Part shown: piece by piece, positions 37,925 to 49,275 of the stretch | Layout: each line of letters begins with the position of its first letter | Numbering within the stretch: the stretch's first letter is position 1 | Translations under genes and position numbers: made by a program | The notes under the pieces: generated by a model | The model's input: only the letters and a program-made list of their open reading frames with translations | Told to the model about the DNA's origin: nothing | The model's database searches: none | Origin: Pholiota molesta | Taxonomy: Eukaryota; Basidiomycota; Agaricomycetes; Agaricales; Strophariaceae | Length of the DNA: 64,000 nucleotides | Direction of reading: 5' to 3' | Assembly (NCBI GenBank): GCA_014925825.1 | Contig: JACGCK010000005.1 | Span: 682,001 to 746,000, forward strand

Positions 37925-38488
37925 TTGTAATGGTCTAAGGATTTGAGATATGCGATTGAGTCGTCAAGCGAAAGTGGAAGTTGATGCTTCGAAGTTCGTG
38001 AAAGGCGCGCTGGATGGCGAGGGTAGAAAGCAAAGTGGTAGAACGGAAAGTTCAACGTTCAACGTTTATGAGGGAGGGAAACAAAGAATGGTGTGGCCTG
38101 TGTGCTTGGGCCCTCGGGTGCTTATATAGGACGGCCATGGTGAACAACAATGGAAGACGACGCGCACATTTGCCGACTTGACGCACATTGTCATCACGTG
38201 ATCACATAGAAGAACAATAATGCCTTTTGTCCTTGTCGCAGAATCTCCACCGTAACCGCCGTACATATGTAGTGCACACGAATGCAGCATCTGCGCTATA
38301 TATATCAATTTTCAATATGGCATCTTCAACACCAATTTTATTCATATCGCTTCAAGTACAACAAGGTAGACTTTGTATTGCAAACTACAAACTATTAATA
38401 GCACGTCCTCAGCTCACAAAAATAGATCAGTACGAGTTGTTGCGCAAAGCTTCAGGCCGAAAATAGCACAAGACCAGCACAAAGGGAA
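37925..38488 (-). other. Intergenic, cupredoxin gene promoter
   Basis: 564 bp between the cupredoxin start and the stop of the next upstream minus-strand gene. On the minus strand a TATATAAG sequence lies about 200 bp upstream of the cupredoxin ATG (near 38121-38128), a plausible TATA box. No gene supported. Confidence 0.45.
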
Positions 38489-40139
38489 TTATACATACAG
38501 CTCAACAAATTTGCCCCAGCGGTCTATGACTGGCTTCACTAGTTGATCCCATTCTTTCCCTCTATATTTACCATGCTTCCACCGCTTAAACTCGAAAATT
38601 TCTTTGTGAATACTGCCGCAGTCTGGACAAGGAGACGAGGCATTGGAATCCTTAGAACCGTTGGGTGCACCTTCCGCAGAAGGCGGAGAATCGATGCTCG
38701 GCCATGAAGGATCAAGATAGACAGCAGTGCAAACCAGATCGGCGAGCTCCAGATGGATTAGTCGCTCTATACAAGTTGATTTTGAGTTAAGAGATGGAAA
38801 GACCCAATACTTATGTGGGAACCTCACCTAGGCGATGACACCATGGGCCTTTCTCTCCAGCTTTAACTCTGCCTTTCATCAAGCTACCTTCATTTCCATC
38901 CTCATCAGGCTCTACAGTTCCCGGATAAAATCCTCGCAGAACCTGTTCTTTCGATCCGCACTGTTTCCCCCACTGATCTATTCGTTTGACGAGATTCACC
39001 GCACGACCGACTTTGAGCTTGATCGTCTCCGTTCACTGGGCTCGCGAATTTCAAAGGTATAGATGTATCCTTCGACATCCGATTGTGATCGTGTTTTCTC
39101 CATCTCGACACGCAAGGATACTTGTGTTTCGGCCTGCAAATAAGGGGGTATCCACACTAGGATGAAAATTCACTGAGTTTGTGATACACATTGAATTTGT
39201 CTCGGGATGTATACCTTCAAAATCAACCCATTCATCATTCTTCCGTGCGTAATATCCCGTGGGCCCCATCAACTCATTCTTATGCTGGAAGCAAAAACGA
39301 GGTATAGACGAGGAATCGCCATCATCAGAATTAAATGCCAAAAGCGCGGCCTTTGACTTGACCATCCGCGTACAGCGTTTTCCAGCTTTAGTCACGCCAG
39401 AGCATTGCTCTTGACCTGCTTTTGGCGTTGGGGTCGAGGGAGCGCTCGGCGAATCCCCTTTGTTGCCTTTGATCGGCGTAGACGGAGAGGACGCTGGTTT
39501 CTTTTTCGGGGGCTTTGACGGTGTGGACGAGGTCGAGGATATCGAAGGTCTGATAGGCGCAGGCGGTAAAGGATTGGAATGAAGCCGTTGCGGTATGAAA
39601 TCTGTATCAGGAGGCCGGAGTGCCATCTGCATTGTTAATGACTGTAGTTGGTCGGAGAAGGGCACAGGCATTGCCATTGGTCTCGCAAGGCTAGGAGTTG
39701 AGGACGGTCTACTGGAGCCAGGGCTTGGTTTAGGACTGGGGATATAGGACATTGGAGCATTATGACCAGGATAGAAGCCTCCTACGAAGCCGTTGGGTGT
39801 TTGGGATGAAGTTCCTTGGCTAGGAGATATAGACAAGTTGTTGAAGTTAGGAATTGGGTTCCCAGTCTTCGGAGGAGGCTTCGGAGGCGTATTAAAGCCA
39901 TTGGGTGTTTGGGACGAAATTCCTTGGCTAGGAGACACAGGTAGGTTATTTAAGTTAGGAATGGGGTCTTCAGTCTTTGTAGGAGGCTTCAGAGTATCAT
40001 TCTCTTTCTATGAAACTGAGCATCAAAGAGAATCCAATACCCGAAGTAAGCACCAACACACCTTGTCCAAGGAATCAAGGAAGTTGTATAACAGGCCTTT
40101 AGCCTTGCTTTTTAGTGTAGTAGACACATCCGAAGGCAT
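38489..40139 (-). CDS. T5orf172 (Mug113-type, GIY-YIG-like fold) domain protein
   Basis: Start MPSDVSTTLKSKAKGLL. The first half is Pro/Ser-rich and includes a 36-residue tandem repeat (separate entry). A small Cys module reads QCSGVTKAGKRCTRMV ... RFCFQHKNE. The C-terminal domain starts EGYIYTFEIREPSE and continues IKLKVGRAVNLVKRIDQWGKQCGSK, then GPWCHRLERLIHLELADL, the pattern of T5orf172 (PF10544) proteins, related to GIY-YIG nucleases but usually regarded as DNA-binding. It ends with CPDCGSIHKEIFEFK and VELYV. One base is missing at 39028-39031 between the GYIYTFEI and KLKVGR strands. Molecular function in fungi is not established. Confidence 0.75.
39787..39990 (-). repeat. Tandem 108-bp coding repeat (about two copies)
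   Basis: The segment starting 39787 recurs at 39895, period 108 bp (36 codons), with scattered substitutions; the second copy fades after about 39990. It encodes repeated SPSQG-SSQTPNGF blocks plus Asn/Pro-rich spacers in the T5orf172 gene. Confidence 0.85.
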
Positions 40140-40803
40140 GATGAGTACCAATTGGATGCTGGTCAGCTAGAGGAATGAGAGGCGATAACTTCAAGATATA
40201 GGGCAGTGAACCACTGCCTCAGGACGCTGATTTGCTCAAGAGAGTCGATTCTTAAGTGGTTTCCACTGGTGACGAGAACAAAGACGCAGATGATGTGGAT
40301 TTATTCGGTGGTTGGCGGAGCCGGTGAAAGGCTATGTAACTATACACTGACCTGTAGGCGCGCTGTACACCCAAGTCATCCACAACGAGATAAGGAGGAG
40401 ATGGTGGGCTGTCGACCGTGAGATTGCGGCGCGCCAGTAGGGGCGAGTGGGTCCATGTGACCGTATTCTTTGGCCCCACGCCTGCCTTCCATTCAAAAAG
40501 GCCCTTCATTTAATTCCCAGGGCATTTTTTCTCTCGTCCCACCATCCAGATGCCCGACAGGCCCTATCTGAGCTTACTGGTGAGTCTGAGCTTTTTTTCT
40601 ATATAAATTCGTAGGAGGAAACGCACTGGGCTCTGAACATCATTGATGTCACGCACTACGCTCACTGAGCGGCGGCTTAGAAACCCGTTAACTGATCACG
40701 ATCGATTTTTTCTTGGCGCTATTTGTTTCTCTCTATACCACATTTTTTGCTAACATAGCCTCCGGCCTGCGCCTCGTCCCTTTAGCAGCACCGGATTATT
40801 GCG
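40140..40803. other. Intergenic divergent region
   Basis: 664 bp between the T5orf172 gene (-) and LCP5 (+). No supported gene. Short open frames present lack splice or family support. Confidence 0.45.
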
Positions 40804-42059
40804 ATGGACGCTAAATACGAAGAGCTTCAAAATGTCTTAGAGACTATGACGGGCAGTCTGTCGGCTGCCAGAGCGGCACTGCAGTCCATAAAGCAAAAGT
40901 CAGTCTCAGCGTTACTTTCCTCTTTGCAAAGGAAAGCCTGACTCCCCATCAGTCCTCAAAATCTGGATGTAACAGATGGCATATCTCTTCTCTCGCTGAA
41001 ACACCATCTCTTGCTGTCCTACCTCCAGTCGCTTGTACTTGTCGCTGCTCGTCGGGTCGTCGGGGACTCGCTGAGCGAACGCACACCACCAAGTCAACCG
41101 TTTGGACACAAGGAGCGCGACGCACGTGGAAGCCATGCTGGAGATTTGGTCGACTCCATGATTGAGAACCGTATCGTCCTGGAAAAGGTTGAAGTGCTCG
41201 AGAGCAAAATGCGCTACCAAATTGAAAAACTGGTCCGCATCGCAGATGAGCCTGCGCAGACGAAGACCGTCACAGAGGGTACGTAATTTTTCTCCTGTCC
41301 ATATCTCGACCTTCCAGCCAACATTTTTTCTTTTTCGTCTTAGATCCTCTTGCATTCCGACCCAACCCAATGGCGCTAATGACCGACTCAACCCCTGCCG
41401 ATGATTCATCCGTATCACAATCCAAGTCTCGATATACCGAAGAGGAACCCACAAATGTGGATGGTATCTACCGCCCGCCCCGCCTCGCGCCCATGCCGTA
41501 CGTCGAGAAATCTAAAAACAAAGACCGCGCCAAACGCGCGCCCATCCCCTCTGCATTGGCGACGCTCGCCGCAGACCCGGAGCAGCCGTTCGCCGAGACC
41601 ACGTCGGGCCTGGGCGGTGCTCCTGGGATGGCGTCCGGGAGAGCGCAATACCTTCAGCGCCTGAAGGACTACGAAGAGGAGAACTTCACGCGTGTCATCA
41701 TGAAGAAGAGCGATGCCAAGCGGCGGCTACGGGACGAGGAGGATCTGGCACTGGGCGGAGACCTCGGTGGCGGGCCCGGGCGTGGTGGTCGACGTAGGGC
41801 CGGAGGCCTGGAAGATGAGTTCGGTGAAGTCCTGCGGAGTGTCAGTCGTGTTACTGCGCGTGACGGACTCGGCCAGGGCGATGGGTATGAGGAGCTGCGA
41901 CAGCGCGGAAAGAAAAAGGACGTCCTGGAGCGGAGTCGCGAGAACGCGAAAAGACGTGGGTCGGATGACGATGAACCGATCGACGCACCGAGGTTTAAGA
42001 AGCGGAGTCGCTTTGAGCAAGAGACAAAGGTTGCGAAGAAGAAACTTTCGAAACGATGA
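40804..42059 (+). CDS. LCP5: LCP5/neuroguidin, Sas10/Utp3/C1D family
   Basis: Component of the small-subunit processome in the nucleolus (family). Start MDAKYEELQNVLETM. After intron 1 the Sas10/C1D core reads NLDVTDGISLLSLKHHLLLSYLQSL and LVDSMIENRIVLEKVEVLESKMRYQIEKLVR. Then come DPLAFRPNP, YRPPRLAPMPYVE, the AAD-type segment and YEEENFTRVIMKKSDAKRR. A basic nuclear tail with FKKRSRFEQETKVAKKKLSKR closes the protein. Three exons, in frame, no lesions. Base composition of the last exon is clearly GC-richer than the neighbours. Confidence 0.88.
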
Positions 42060-42254
42060 ACTTTTTTCGGTCGTATTCTATGTCCCTTGCAATCTCATTT
42101 GCCAAAAGTACACTACTCTAAATCTCTGTGCATACATACAACATACAACCTTCGGATGGTACTTGTGTCCACCCAAATTAAAATACAATAATCGGCATAT
42201 TGTGAAGACAAAAAAAAATTACTCAGGAAAACGAAGCTTAAATATGCATTATTT

Positions 42255-44465
42255 TTAGTTTGTATATTCCAACCTCTGACTCTCTTCATCTTCATAGCCT
42301 CCCAAAGGTTCTATGACACGTATGCATCTAGGTTGTGGATCTTCCGAGTCATTTTCGGGGTCGTCTTCTTCCAGATTATTGACCAATGTCACATTACGAG
42401 GACCTCGAGGAGGAGGGCTACCAAAGAACGGCCATGTTGGCAGGTAGCACATCTCCTGCGAACGAAAAAAAAAACGACCACAATTGATTAGTGGCAAGAC
42501 CAGCATCAGAACTATTAGTACACCAACCTCGAAACTGCACGCAGGTCGACACTTAAGCCAGTCAACGCTCCAGTCAAGCCAGCGCATCAAACCCTCAATT
42601 CGCTGCCGCCAGCCTGTCACCAGCCTGCTAACCTTGTCCGCATTGACAGCAACGTCGTAGTCCGGATCCTCCCATCCACGAAGACCTAACTCGCGCCCTT
42701 CTGCCCATACGCCGACCAACACTCGGCAGATCTCTCTTTCTACCTCGCGTGCCGCGCTGAGCAACAGCTCCTCCGCGGTCGTCATACGTGCTGCGAGCGC
42801 CGGGCGTGCAACTGCGTTTGTGTGCGCTGCTGCACACTGCGCCCAGACCGGCGCCGCCCATGTGTGCGCATTTTCTGGGCTTTCGATGCTTTCTGCCGAT
42901 CCGGTGCGAGATGAATTGGAGGAAGGAGGGACAGCGGTCTGCAATATATACGGCGCGAGCATGCTCGACAACGCGCGGTGCGCCTGGGCGCTGCGGTTGC
43001 GCACCTCCTCTTCGTTGTGTGCCGCGGTGACGTTGAGAATGTACGGCAGACGCTCGAGACGCTCTGCATAGCGCTCCGCAATCGCCCGGAACAGCGTGCG
43101 CCAATCCACGCCCGAGCCCTCCTGCCCGCCATCCCTGACCGTGACCTTCTCCAAACGCTCTTTAAATGAATTTATTTCCTCCTCGTCGATTTCTCCTAAA
43201 TTGTGCTTCAAACGTGGTACCCCTTCACGTGTCTGTGCAAGGCCGGGGAAGAGCGCCGCATCGTAAAACGATATGAGCCGTGTATAGTCGAGCACTATGC
43301 GCGTTTCGCCAGGGTACACATTGTGCCAACTACCCGCCTCGAGTACGCGCGTGTCTGGGCCGATGTGCGGGTTTAGCCTAGGAATGCCACCGTTGCTTAA
43401 GGAAGAGGGCATGCCCGGAGGGTCGGAGCGGCGCGGCATTCGTTGGCGGACAATTGGGACGATGTTGAGAAAAGATACGACCTCAACACCGGCAGTGAAG
43501 TCGCAAAGCATCACTTCGCTACAGAATTGTATGAAAAGGCTCAGCATGGAAGATCATTCGATACATGCAAGAGTACTCACAAATCCATTTCCATCCTGTC
43601 GCACAGAAAATCATCCAAAAAATAGCCATTAATTTATTGCAAGTTTTATATATACTTCAAGTTGCAAATTAAACTCACCTCACAAACCCATCTATCCCCC
43701 GTCCCTCAGCCCACTTGCACAGCGCCGCAATCCTCTCTCTTTCAGCAAACATCTTTTCCTCCCATATCCTCCCCCATGCGACCAGATCCTGAGTGTCCAT
43801 CGGGCCGTTACGCAACTTCGCCGCGCTACTGCCGTCGAAGTAGAGCACCCGCAGACTACGCGTAGCCGTGAGCGTTAGGTGCCAACAGCCTTCCGCCGGT
43901 GGGGAAGGGGAATCGGGCGGTGGCAAAGGTGGGTTGCGGCAGAAGATGTATGAATGTTCGGGGTCGGTGGCGGTCCATTCTGGAACGGTGGGGACGACAG
44001 GTTCATATGTGCCATGGTAGAGCAGCGTTCCGGGCGGGATGGTACCTGGGACAATTGTGTGGCCTGCTCGCGAAGTCATTTGTTAACATAAAAACCCAGG
44101 AGCGAAAATGAAAACATGAAGACGCCAATGATAGGACGCCACTACAACGCATAGTCGAATATAAACGCACCGTTGCGATAGCGCGTGTTCGGCCAGTGCT
44201 GTAGGAACGAGCGCACTGTGTCGAAGACCAGGTGGCCCGTCGCGTTCGGCGCAGGCCCTTGCGCAAAGTTCCACTCAGAGTAGTTGAACTGCGCGGCGCC
44301 CACACCAAACTGCCCACTTGCCAGCACCGTCTGTGCGGCCGCCGGATCATGATGTTGTTGAAATTGCATCGGTGTCGTCAGTGCCTCAGCGCCATGCACG
44401 ATCATCAGGATGGCGCACGCGAACGCGCCCAGCGCCCAGTCGCTCCAGGGTGCGTAGTACCCCAT
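42255..44465 (-). CDS. Uncharacterised fungal protein with N-terminal membrane anchor
   Basis: I do not recognise a function. From MGYYAPWSDWALGAFACAILMI the N-terminus is one hydrophobic helix (signal anchor or signal peptide). Blocks that look constrained are HTIVPGTIPPGTLLYHGT, VPEWTATDPEHSYIF, CWHLTLTATRSLRVLYFDGSSAAK, EVMLCDFTAGVEVVSFLNIVP and ETRIVLDYTRLISFYD. A second long half is helical (MTTAEELLLSAAREVEREICR, DVAVNADKVSRLVTGWR) and ends in an acidic tail. Four introns, frame kept. About 610-620 residues. A decayed copy of this gene lies at 47095-48110; comparing the two shows that the listed blocks are the better preserved ones. Confidence 0.7.
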
Positions 44466-44747
44466 ACGCAATGTGACTTGCTGGTGGTGGTGGGTGTCAA
44501 GGAGCAGATATCATAGCGCATATCTCTGGAGTGATGAAGTTATAATCGGCATCACCTTTCTGTTATGATAAGTGTCATGTTTTTCCGGCGCGCAGCTTGA
44601 TGCACATTGCAAGCTTGATATATACATATTTTCGGGGCCGACTCCAACTGCGGAAATTGACCGCCAATCAACCGCCAATACGGAAATTTCCATAAGTATG
44701 GCCATGTCCAATTTGCCTGCGGTGGCTTCAATGCAAGTAAATATTCA

Positions 44748-45390
44748 CTTAGCTTTTACCCATCGGGGTCAAATTTTAATGCATCCCTGCCTATCCCTGC
44801 ACACGGAGTTTTCTTGGTAGACCATAAGTACGATAACATTTCACATTCTATTTATTGACTATCATCTCATAAGTACTGGCTTAGAAGCACAGCCACCACA
44901 GGAAAACCAGGCGTCACAAGGACGAACCCCGTTCAACTTATATCATCGCCACTGATTCTGAGTATGTTGTAAAAGGGATCACAGAATGGCTTCCCACCTG
45001 GCGTGTACGTCTTCCACGATTTTCTCCATGAACTTACACCATATCTAGAATGGAATTATTTTCAGAGACGAGGGTTGCGTACCGCAGATGGCAAACGACC
45101 TACAAACCTTGACTTGTTTTTGAAATTGGATGAAGTTATCACGAACTTGGAACGGGATGACGTCGCAATTGGCTTTTGGCAGATTCCGAGGGCGTATAAT
45201 CATAAGGCTGATAGACTGGCAAAGCTTGCAACTAATGTTTGAAAGTTAAATTATGGTTTCTATTAATTTTCTACTCAGTTACAAACTCTTATTGATGTCC
45301 TCTGCAGATGATAATTACCAGCACATTTTCCATAACCAGATATTGATGTCTCGTACAAAGATCCCAAGGGCAGTACACATCATTAGACCA
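44748..45390 (+). repeat. Duplicated RNase H segment, copy 1 (truncated)
   Basis: 44748-44870 resembles 45546-45650 (shared tagcttttaccca and gataacatttcac.ctctatttattgacta). 44905-45390 resembles 46340-46775, including coding sequence, intron and 3' flank. The 5' part of the gene is absent from this copy. This is a DNA-level duplication with an internal deletion. Confidence 0.75.
44905..45242 (+). pseudogene. Truncated RNase H copy
   Basis: Keeps the last third of the domain: YIIATDSEYVVKGITEWLPTW, an intron with intact gtacgt donor and ttttcag acceptor, then RTADGKRPTNLDLFLKLDEVI and RAYNHKADRLAKLAT, ending TNV. The first two catalytic residues of the RNase H site are missing, as is any start. 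Not expected to be active. Very similar to 46380-46680. Confidence 0.8.
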
Positions 45391-45545
45391 CGGTAGGACG
45401 ATCATTGGATCATGCGCGAGGATTTGGACTTGGAAAAGATAACATGGCTTTGGAAAAAATGTTTTGAGGCTCCTAGTAGTAAGTACATTTTTTTGTTGCT
45501 TCTTTTCTTTCATCTTTTCTTTCATTTTTACTAACTTTCAAGTCA

Positions 45546-46775
45546 GTAGCTTTTACCCACCCAGGGTTTGAACTGCGTCAACTTCCAACGCATCCGACGT
45601 CCGTGCAAGGATTTTCCTGCGATAACATTTCACGCTCTATTTATTGACTACCGTTTTACTAACTTTCTCACTTACCTCACCTGTTCTTTCTTACGTGTAC
45701 TGCTAATTTTCAAGTAATTTTTCAAGTAATTTTACGAGACGGAATCCTGCAAGAATCGTGTAACGCCTTCCACATGTTTGGCTCTGTTAGCGAGATCACT
45801 CATTTAAGATGATTTGGCCCCCTTTTCTCTCTTTCTCCCCTGAGTCCAATCTTGGTCGGGACAGTTAAGAGAGAGGCTGGCACCGAGATTAGATTCAACA
45901 ACATGCCAGTGGAATGTCCGAATATTCAACGACGCAAATTCGCTTTTTGCCCTACACTCGCCGGTTATGATCACAATTATCTCGTCGTTCAATGTCCTTC
46001 CTGCACTCGATTCTTCGCTGCGTGTTGTCATCATGGCTCTTTGGGCGGTGATCTGACTCTTCCACAAGGAGAACTCTGTCACTACCATCAACTCGTTTTC
46101 ATCGATGGCGCATGTTCCAACAATGGTCGCGAAAATGCTAGGGCTGGACTGGGTATTACTTTCGGCGAGGGCGAAGAGAACTCCTGGAGCATTCCTGTGG
46201 ACAACATGGTTGATCCTGACGCAGTCAGAACCAATCAGCGTGCCGAGCTGTTGGCGGCAATTGAAGGCTTGAAGAGACTGGAGGAACGCTATCAAATTTC
46301 AGAGATGTACAAAGCTCTGGGAGATCCAGACGACCACTACCGGCCAACCATGCGCCGCGAAGGCGAGCCTCGTTCAACATATATCGTCGTTGCCGATTCC
46401 GAGTATGTTGTCAAAGGGATTACAGAATGGCTTCCCACCTGGCGTGTACGTCTCTATTGAACTTCTCCACGGACTTACACCTTATCTAGAACGAAATTGT
46501 TTGCAGAGAAGGGGATTGCGTACTGCAGATGGCAAACGACCTACAAACCTTGACTTATTCTTGAGGCTGGATGAAGTTATCACAAACTTGGAACAGGCTG
46601 ACGTCGCAGTCGGCTTTTGGCAGGTTCCAAGGGCATATAATCATAGGGCTGATAGACTGGCAAAGCTTGCAACCGAATAGCTAAATTATGGTTTCTACTT
46701 TTAACTTTCTACTTTGCAGACGATAATTACCATAATATTTTCATAACTGGATATTGACGTCTCATATAAAGATCC
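45546..46775 (+). repeat. Duplicated RNase H segment, copy 2 (complete)
   Basis: Complete counterpart of the 44748-45390 unit; the similarity resumes at 46340 and runs past the stop codon to about 46775. Confidence 0.7.
45903..46680 (+). CDS. RNase H type-1 domain protein
   Basis: Stand-alone ribonuclease H that cuts RNA in RNA:DNA hybrids (family). From the first ATG, MPVECPNIQRRKF opens a short Cys-containing leader (CPSCTRFFAACCHH). The RNase H fold follows with catalytic residues in VFIDGACSNN (D), TNQRAELLAAIEGL (E), VVADSEYVVKGI (D) and YNHRADRLAKLA (D). One GT-AG intron (46450-46506) joins LPTWR to RRGLRTADGK. About 240 residues. No reverse transcriptase, integrase or LTR was seen next to it, so it is annotated as a gene, not as a retrotransposon remnant. 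Confidence 0.8.
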
Positions 46776-47094
46776 AGACCACGAAAAGAAGTCCAACTCG
46801 TTGGACAATGCTGGGCGCTTGTCCAGTGAATAAAAAATCCTCGAAATTTTAGCGGACGTTCAGGATGAGTCACAAACGGCCAAACATTTTCTTTATAAGG
46901 CAAAAATTACGAGATGTAACATGTCAATGTGACATGCGATGCCAAATAAGGAATGACTTGGACAAACAGGGGAAGCTTAAATAAGATCTGAGAGAGATGA
47001 TTTGGGTAAAATTGCCTCACACAGAGTGCACGAATACTATTTGAAATAATCATCCCGATGTCTGACCTCCAAACCCCCATGCTCCTGCTGCTGC
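46776..47094. other. Intergenic
   Basis: 319 bp between the RNase H duplication and the decayed gene copy. No feature recognised. Confidence 0.4.
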
Positions 47095-48110
47095 TACGAG
47101 ACAATGCGCGTGTAGTCAAGCACCACGCGCGTCTCGCTGTTGCCTCGAGCACGCGCGTGCTCGACCTCTGGGTCCACGCTCGAACCCGCCGCCTGTTCCG
47201 CGTGTTGGAGAACTGTTGAGCTAGAACTAGGGCGTTTGCGGGTGCATAGAGTGATATTGAGGAAGGAAATGACTTCCGGTCACAGAGCATCACCTCGCTA
47301 CCCAGATTGAAATGCTAAGCCTCGAATATCACATACTTGAACATACTCACAAATTCATTTGCATCCTGTACCAAGAACTAAAGGTAAAACATACGGCCCA
47401 CTTGCAAAGTACCAAAGCCTCTCCTCCTCGCAGCGCGCCTTGTCCTCTCTTGTTCTCCCCCAACGCCACCAGATTCTAGCTGTCCATCGAGCCTCCACCA
47501 TCTTCGCCGCGCTGCTGCCGTCAAAATAGAGCACCCGCAGCGCGCGCGTCGTCGCGAGCGTTACATGCCAGCAGCAACCTTGCGCTGGCGGCGGCGTTAG
47601 GTGGTGGCTGGATGCAGGCGCAGACGCAAGTGGTACGCGTGCCACTCGGGGTAGACGACGGTCCATTCTGGAACGGTAGTGAAGACGGGCACCTCTGTAC
47701 CGTAGAGCAGCGTGCCGGGCGTTATGATGCCCGGGTTGCAAGATTAAAAACAAAAATAAGACTATTGAAAGCCTGAAAACATAGCATGTATCGCATAATA
47801 AGCAGGACGCAGATAGGGCGCGAAAGCCAATTTATCGCGTGGCACACACGACGATAGAAGCACCATTACAAGAATGGGGATCCGGCCAATGCTGGAGGGG
47901 CGACCTTACAGCATCAAGTAGACAAGGGATTAAACTGCCCCGCGTTCGCAAGGCTGAGTAACTGCCCCTTGTCAGCAGACACCGCCTGCGCCAGATATTG
48001 CTGACAGTATCGAAGATGTCAGCGCCTGCTATGCACAATAGCGCACACGAACGCGCCGAGCGCATGGTCGGTTTACGGTGGTGCGCAATAGGTTGCTGTT
48101 TGGTGGTGGG
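47095..48110 (-). pseudogene. Decayed, truncated copy of the 42255-44465 gene
   Basis: Read on minus, fragments in changing frames match the intact gene in order: the LGAFACA-like anchor near 48030-48065, PGTLLYGTEVPV and VPEWTV, CCWHVTLATTRALRVLYFDGSSAAK near 47510-47590, EVMLCD near 47290, and VLEGNSETRVVLDYTRIVS near 47110-47165, where a stop follows. Stops and several indels break it, and the second half of the gene is missing. Same orientation as the intact copy, about 3.5 kb away. Confidence 0.8.
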
Positions 48111-48329
48111 GGTCAAGGGAATCAAACATACTTATATTAGGATGTTGCTGTTGTAATTGGCCTCACATGCCAGCGGCATGGGGCCGCAAGATGTTAGAAG
48201 GGAAGAGAGCTCGGGCGAGCACCTGTTTTTTTTTTCTGACACACGTCTAGGAAATGTAGCCGATCCGCATAGATGCAGTGCATGTCAGGCATGTTACATT
48301 GTAAAAACAATTCGTCCCAGAAAGGGTTA

Positions 48330-49153
48330 TCATAAATCAAACACCTGCTGCGCAAACTGACGAACAAGCTGCACATACCGCTCGCTGCGCAGGGTATCAT
48401 TATGTTCTTCGATCAGATCGTCTACATTGAGCGACACATGCTGCGGGTCGAGGGCCGCAAGGTGGGCATGCATATGCTCGGTCTGGGCTATGTCGACGAG
48501 GGTATCGCCTTTGGAATGAAGCAGAAACCAGGAGATCTGGGCCTCGTCACGCAGCGGATATGCTAGGGTGGAGAAGCGCGCATAATCGGGGTGTGGGGGC
48601 CCAAAGGCAGGCTCGACGAACCACTGGCGATAGGCGGGAAAGTGCGCGAGAAGGATGTCGAGGTCGTAGATGCCCTCGGACATGACGGCGCCCTTAACCG
48701 CACGCAGCACATCTAGGGTCGGCACGAGCATCGGTTCGTGCGATTCTAGCAGGATAGAGCACAGCATGTGGGCACTGCAGCTGTGGCCGAGGAGAAGAAG
48801 ACGTTTGGTGTCAAGCGGCACCGGGGAGTGGGTCCACGCACAGAGGAAATTGAGGAAGGCGCGGATATCGGCGGCGTGGACGGGATGGCGAAGGTTAGGA
48901 TCTGCGTTTTCTGGTGGTGTGAGGCGGTAGTTTGGGACGGCGACATGGCAGCCCGTAGCGGCGACGAGGGTGCGTGCAAGGTCGGCATGGTCGCTTTTAT
49001 CCTCACTAGCGGGGGTGAGAAAGAGAAAAGAAGAAAAGGCGAGACTCACGAGCGCCAGGCGCCGCCATGGACGAAGACGATGACGGGGGCGTGGTTGGGG
49101 CCAGGATAGAGGTCGAAGAGGCCGGGGCCATAGTCAAGATTGGTATGTGTCAT
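48330..49153 (-). CDS. Alpha/beta hydrolase, probable kynurenine formamidase-like
   Basis: Start MTHTNLDYGPGLFDLYPG. The oxyanion-hole motif HGGAW is at residue ~30; one intron (gtgagt...gctag) follows. The nucleophile elbow is LLLGHSCSAHML (Ser), then VMSEGIYDLDILLAHFPAYRQW, AFGPPHPDY, the acid in HSKGDTLVD and the His in DLIEEHND. The HGGxW plus SEGIYDL pattern resembles BNA7/AFMID, which hydrolyses N-formylkynurenine in tryptophan breakdown; a general esterase is the alternative. About 255 residues, clean frame. The upstream 122 bp are shared with PMP3 in divergent orientation. Confidence 0.75.
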
Positions 49154-49275
49154 CGCTACGTAAAATCCTTGGCAGCGAGCAATGTAAGTAAGCGTCTCTG
49201 ACGTCACGATGACCACTTCCGCTCCTGCCCCTATTTAAGCACGCTCGCAGATAGTCTCGCCTCCAGTATTCACCC

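Noticed and set aside
39787..39990. Repeat array as a CRISPR-like structure
   Set aside because: Two coding 108-bp units with no separate spacers, in a eukaryotic gene.
42780..43170. Several overlapping plus-strand open frames
   Set aside because: High-GC antisense shadows of the unknown membrane-anchored gene, without splice or family support.
45546..45620. Minus-strand agttcaaaccc, weakly B-box-like, possible tRNA or SINE
   Set aside because: No A box, no acceptor stem pairing and the other copy of the repeat lacks the motif.
45903..46680. RNase H domain as part of a retrotransposon
   Set aside because: No reverse transcriptase, integrase, LTR or target-site repeat nearby; the gene has its own spliceosomal intron and a complete catalytic set.
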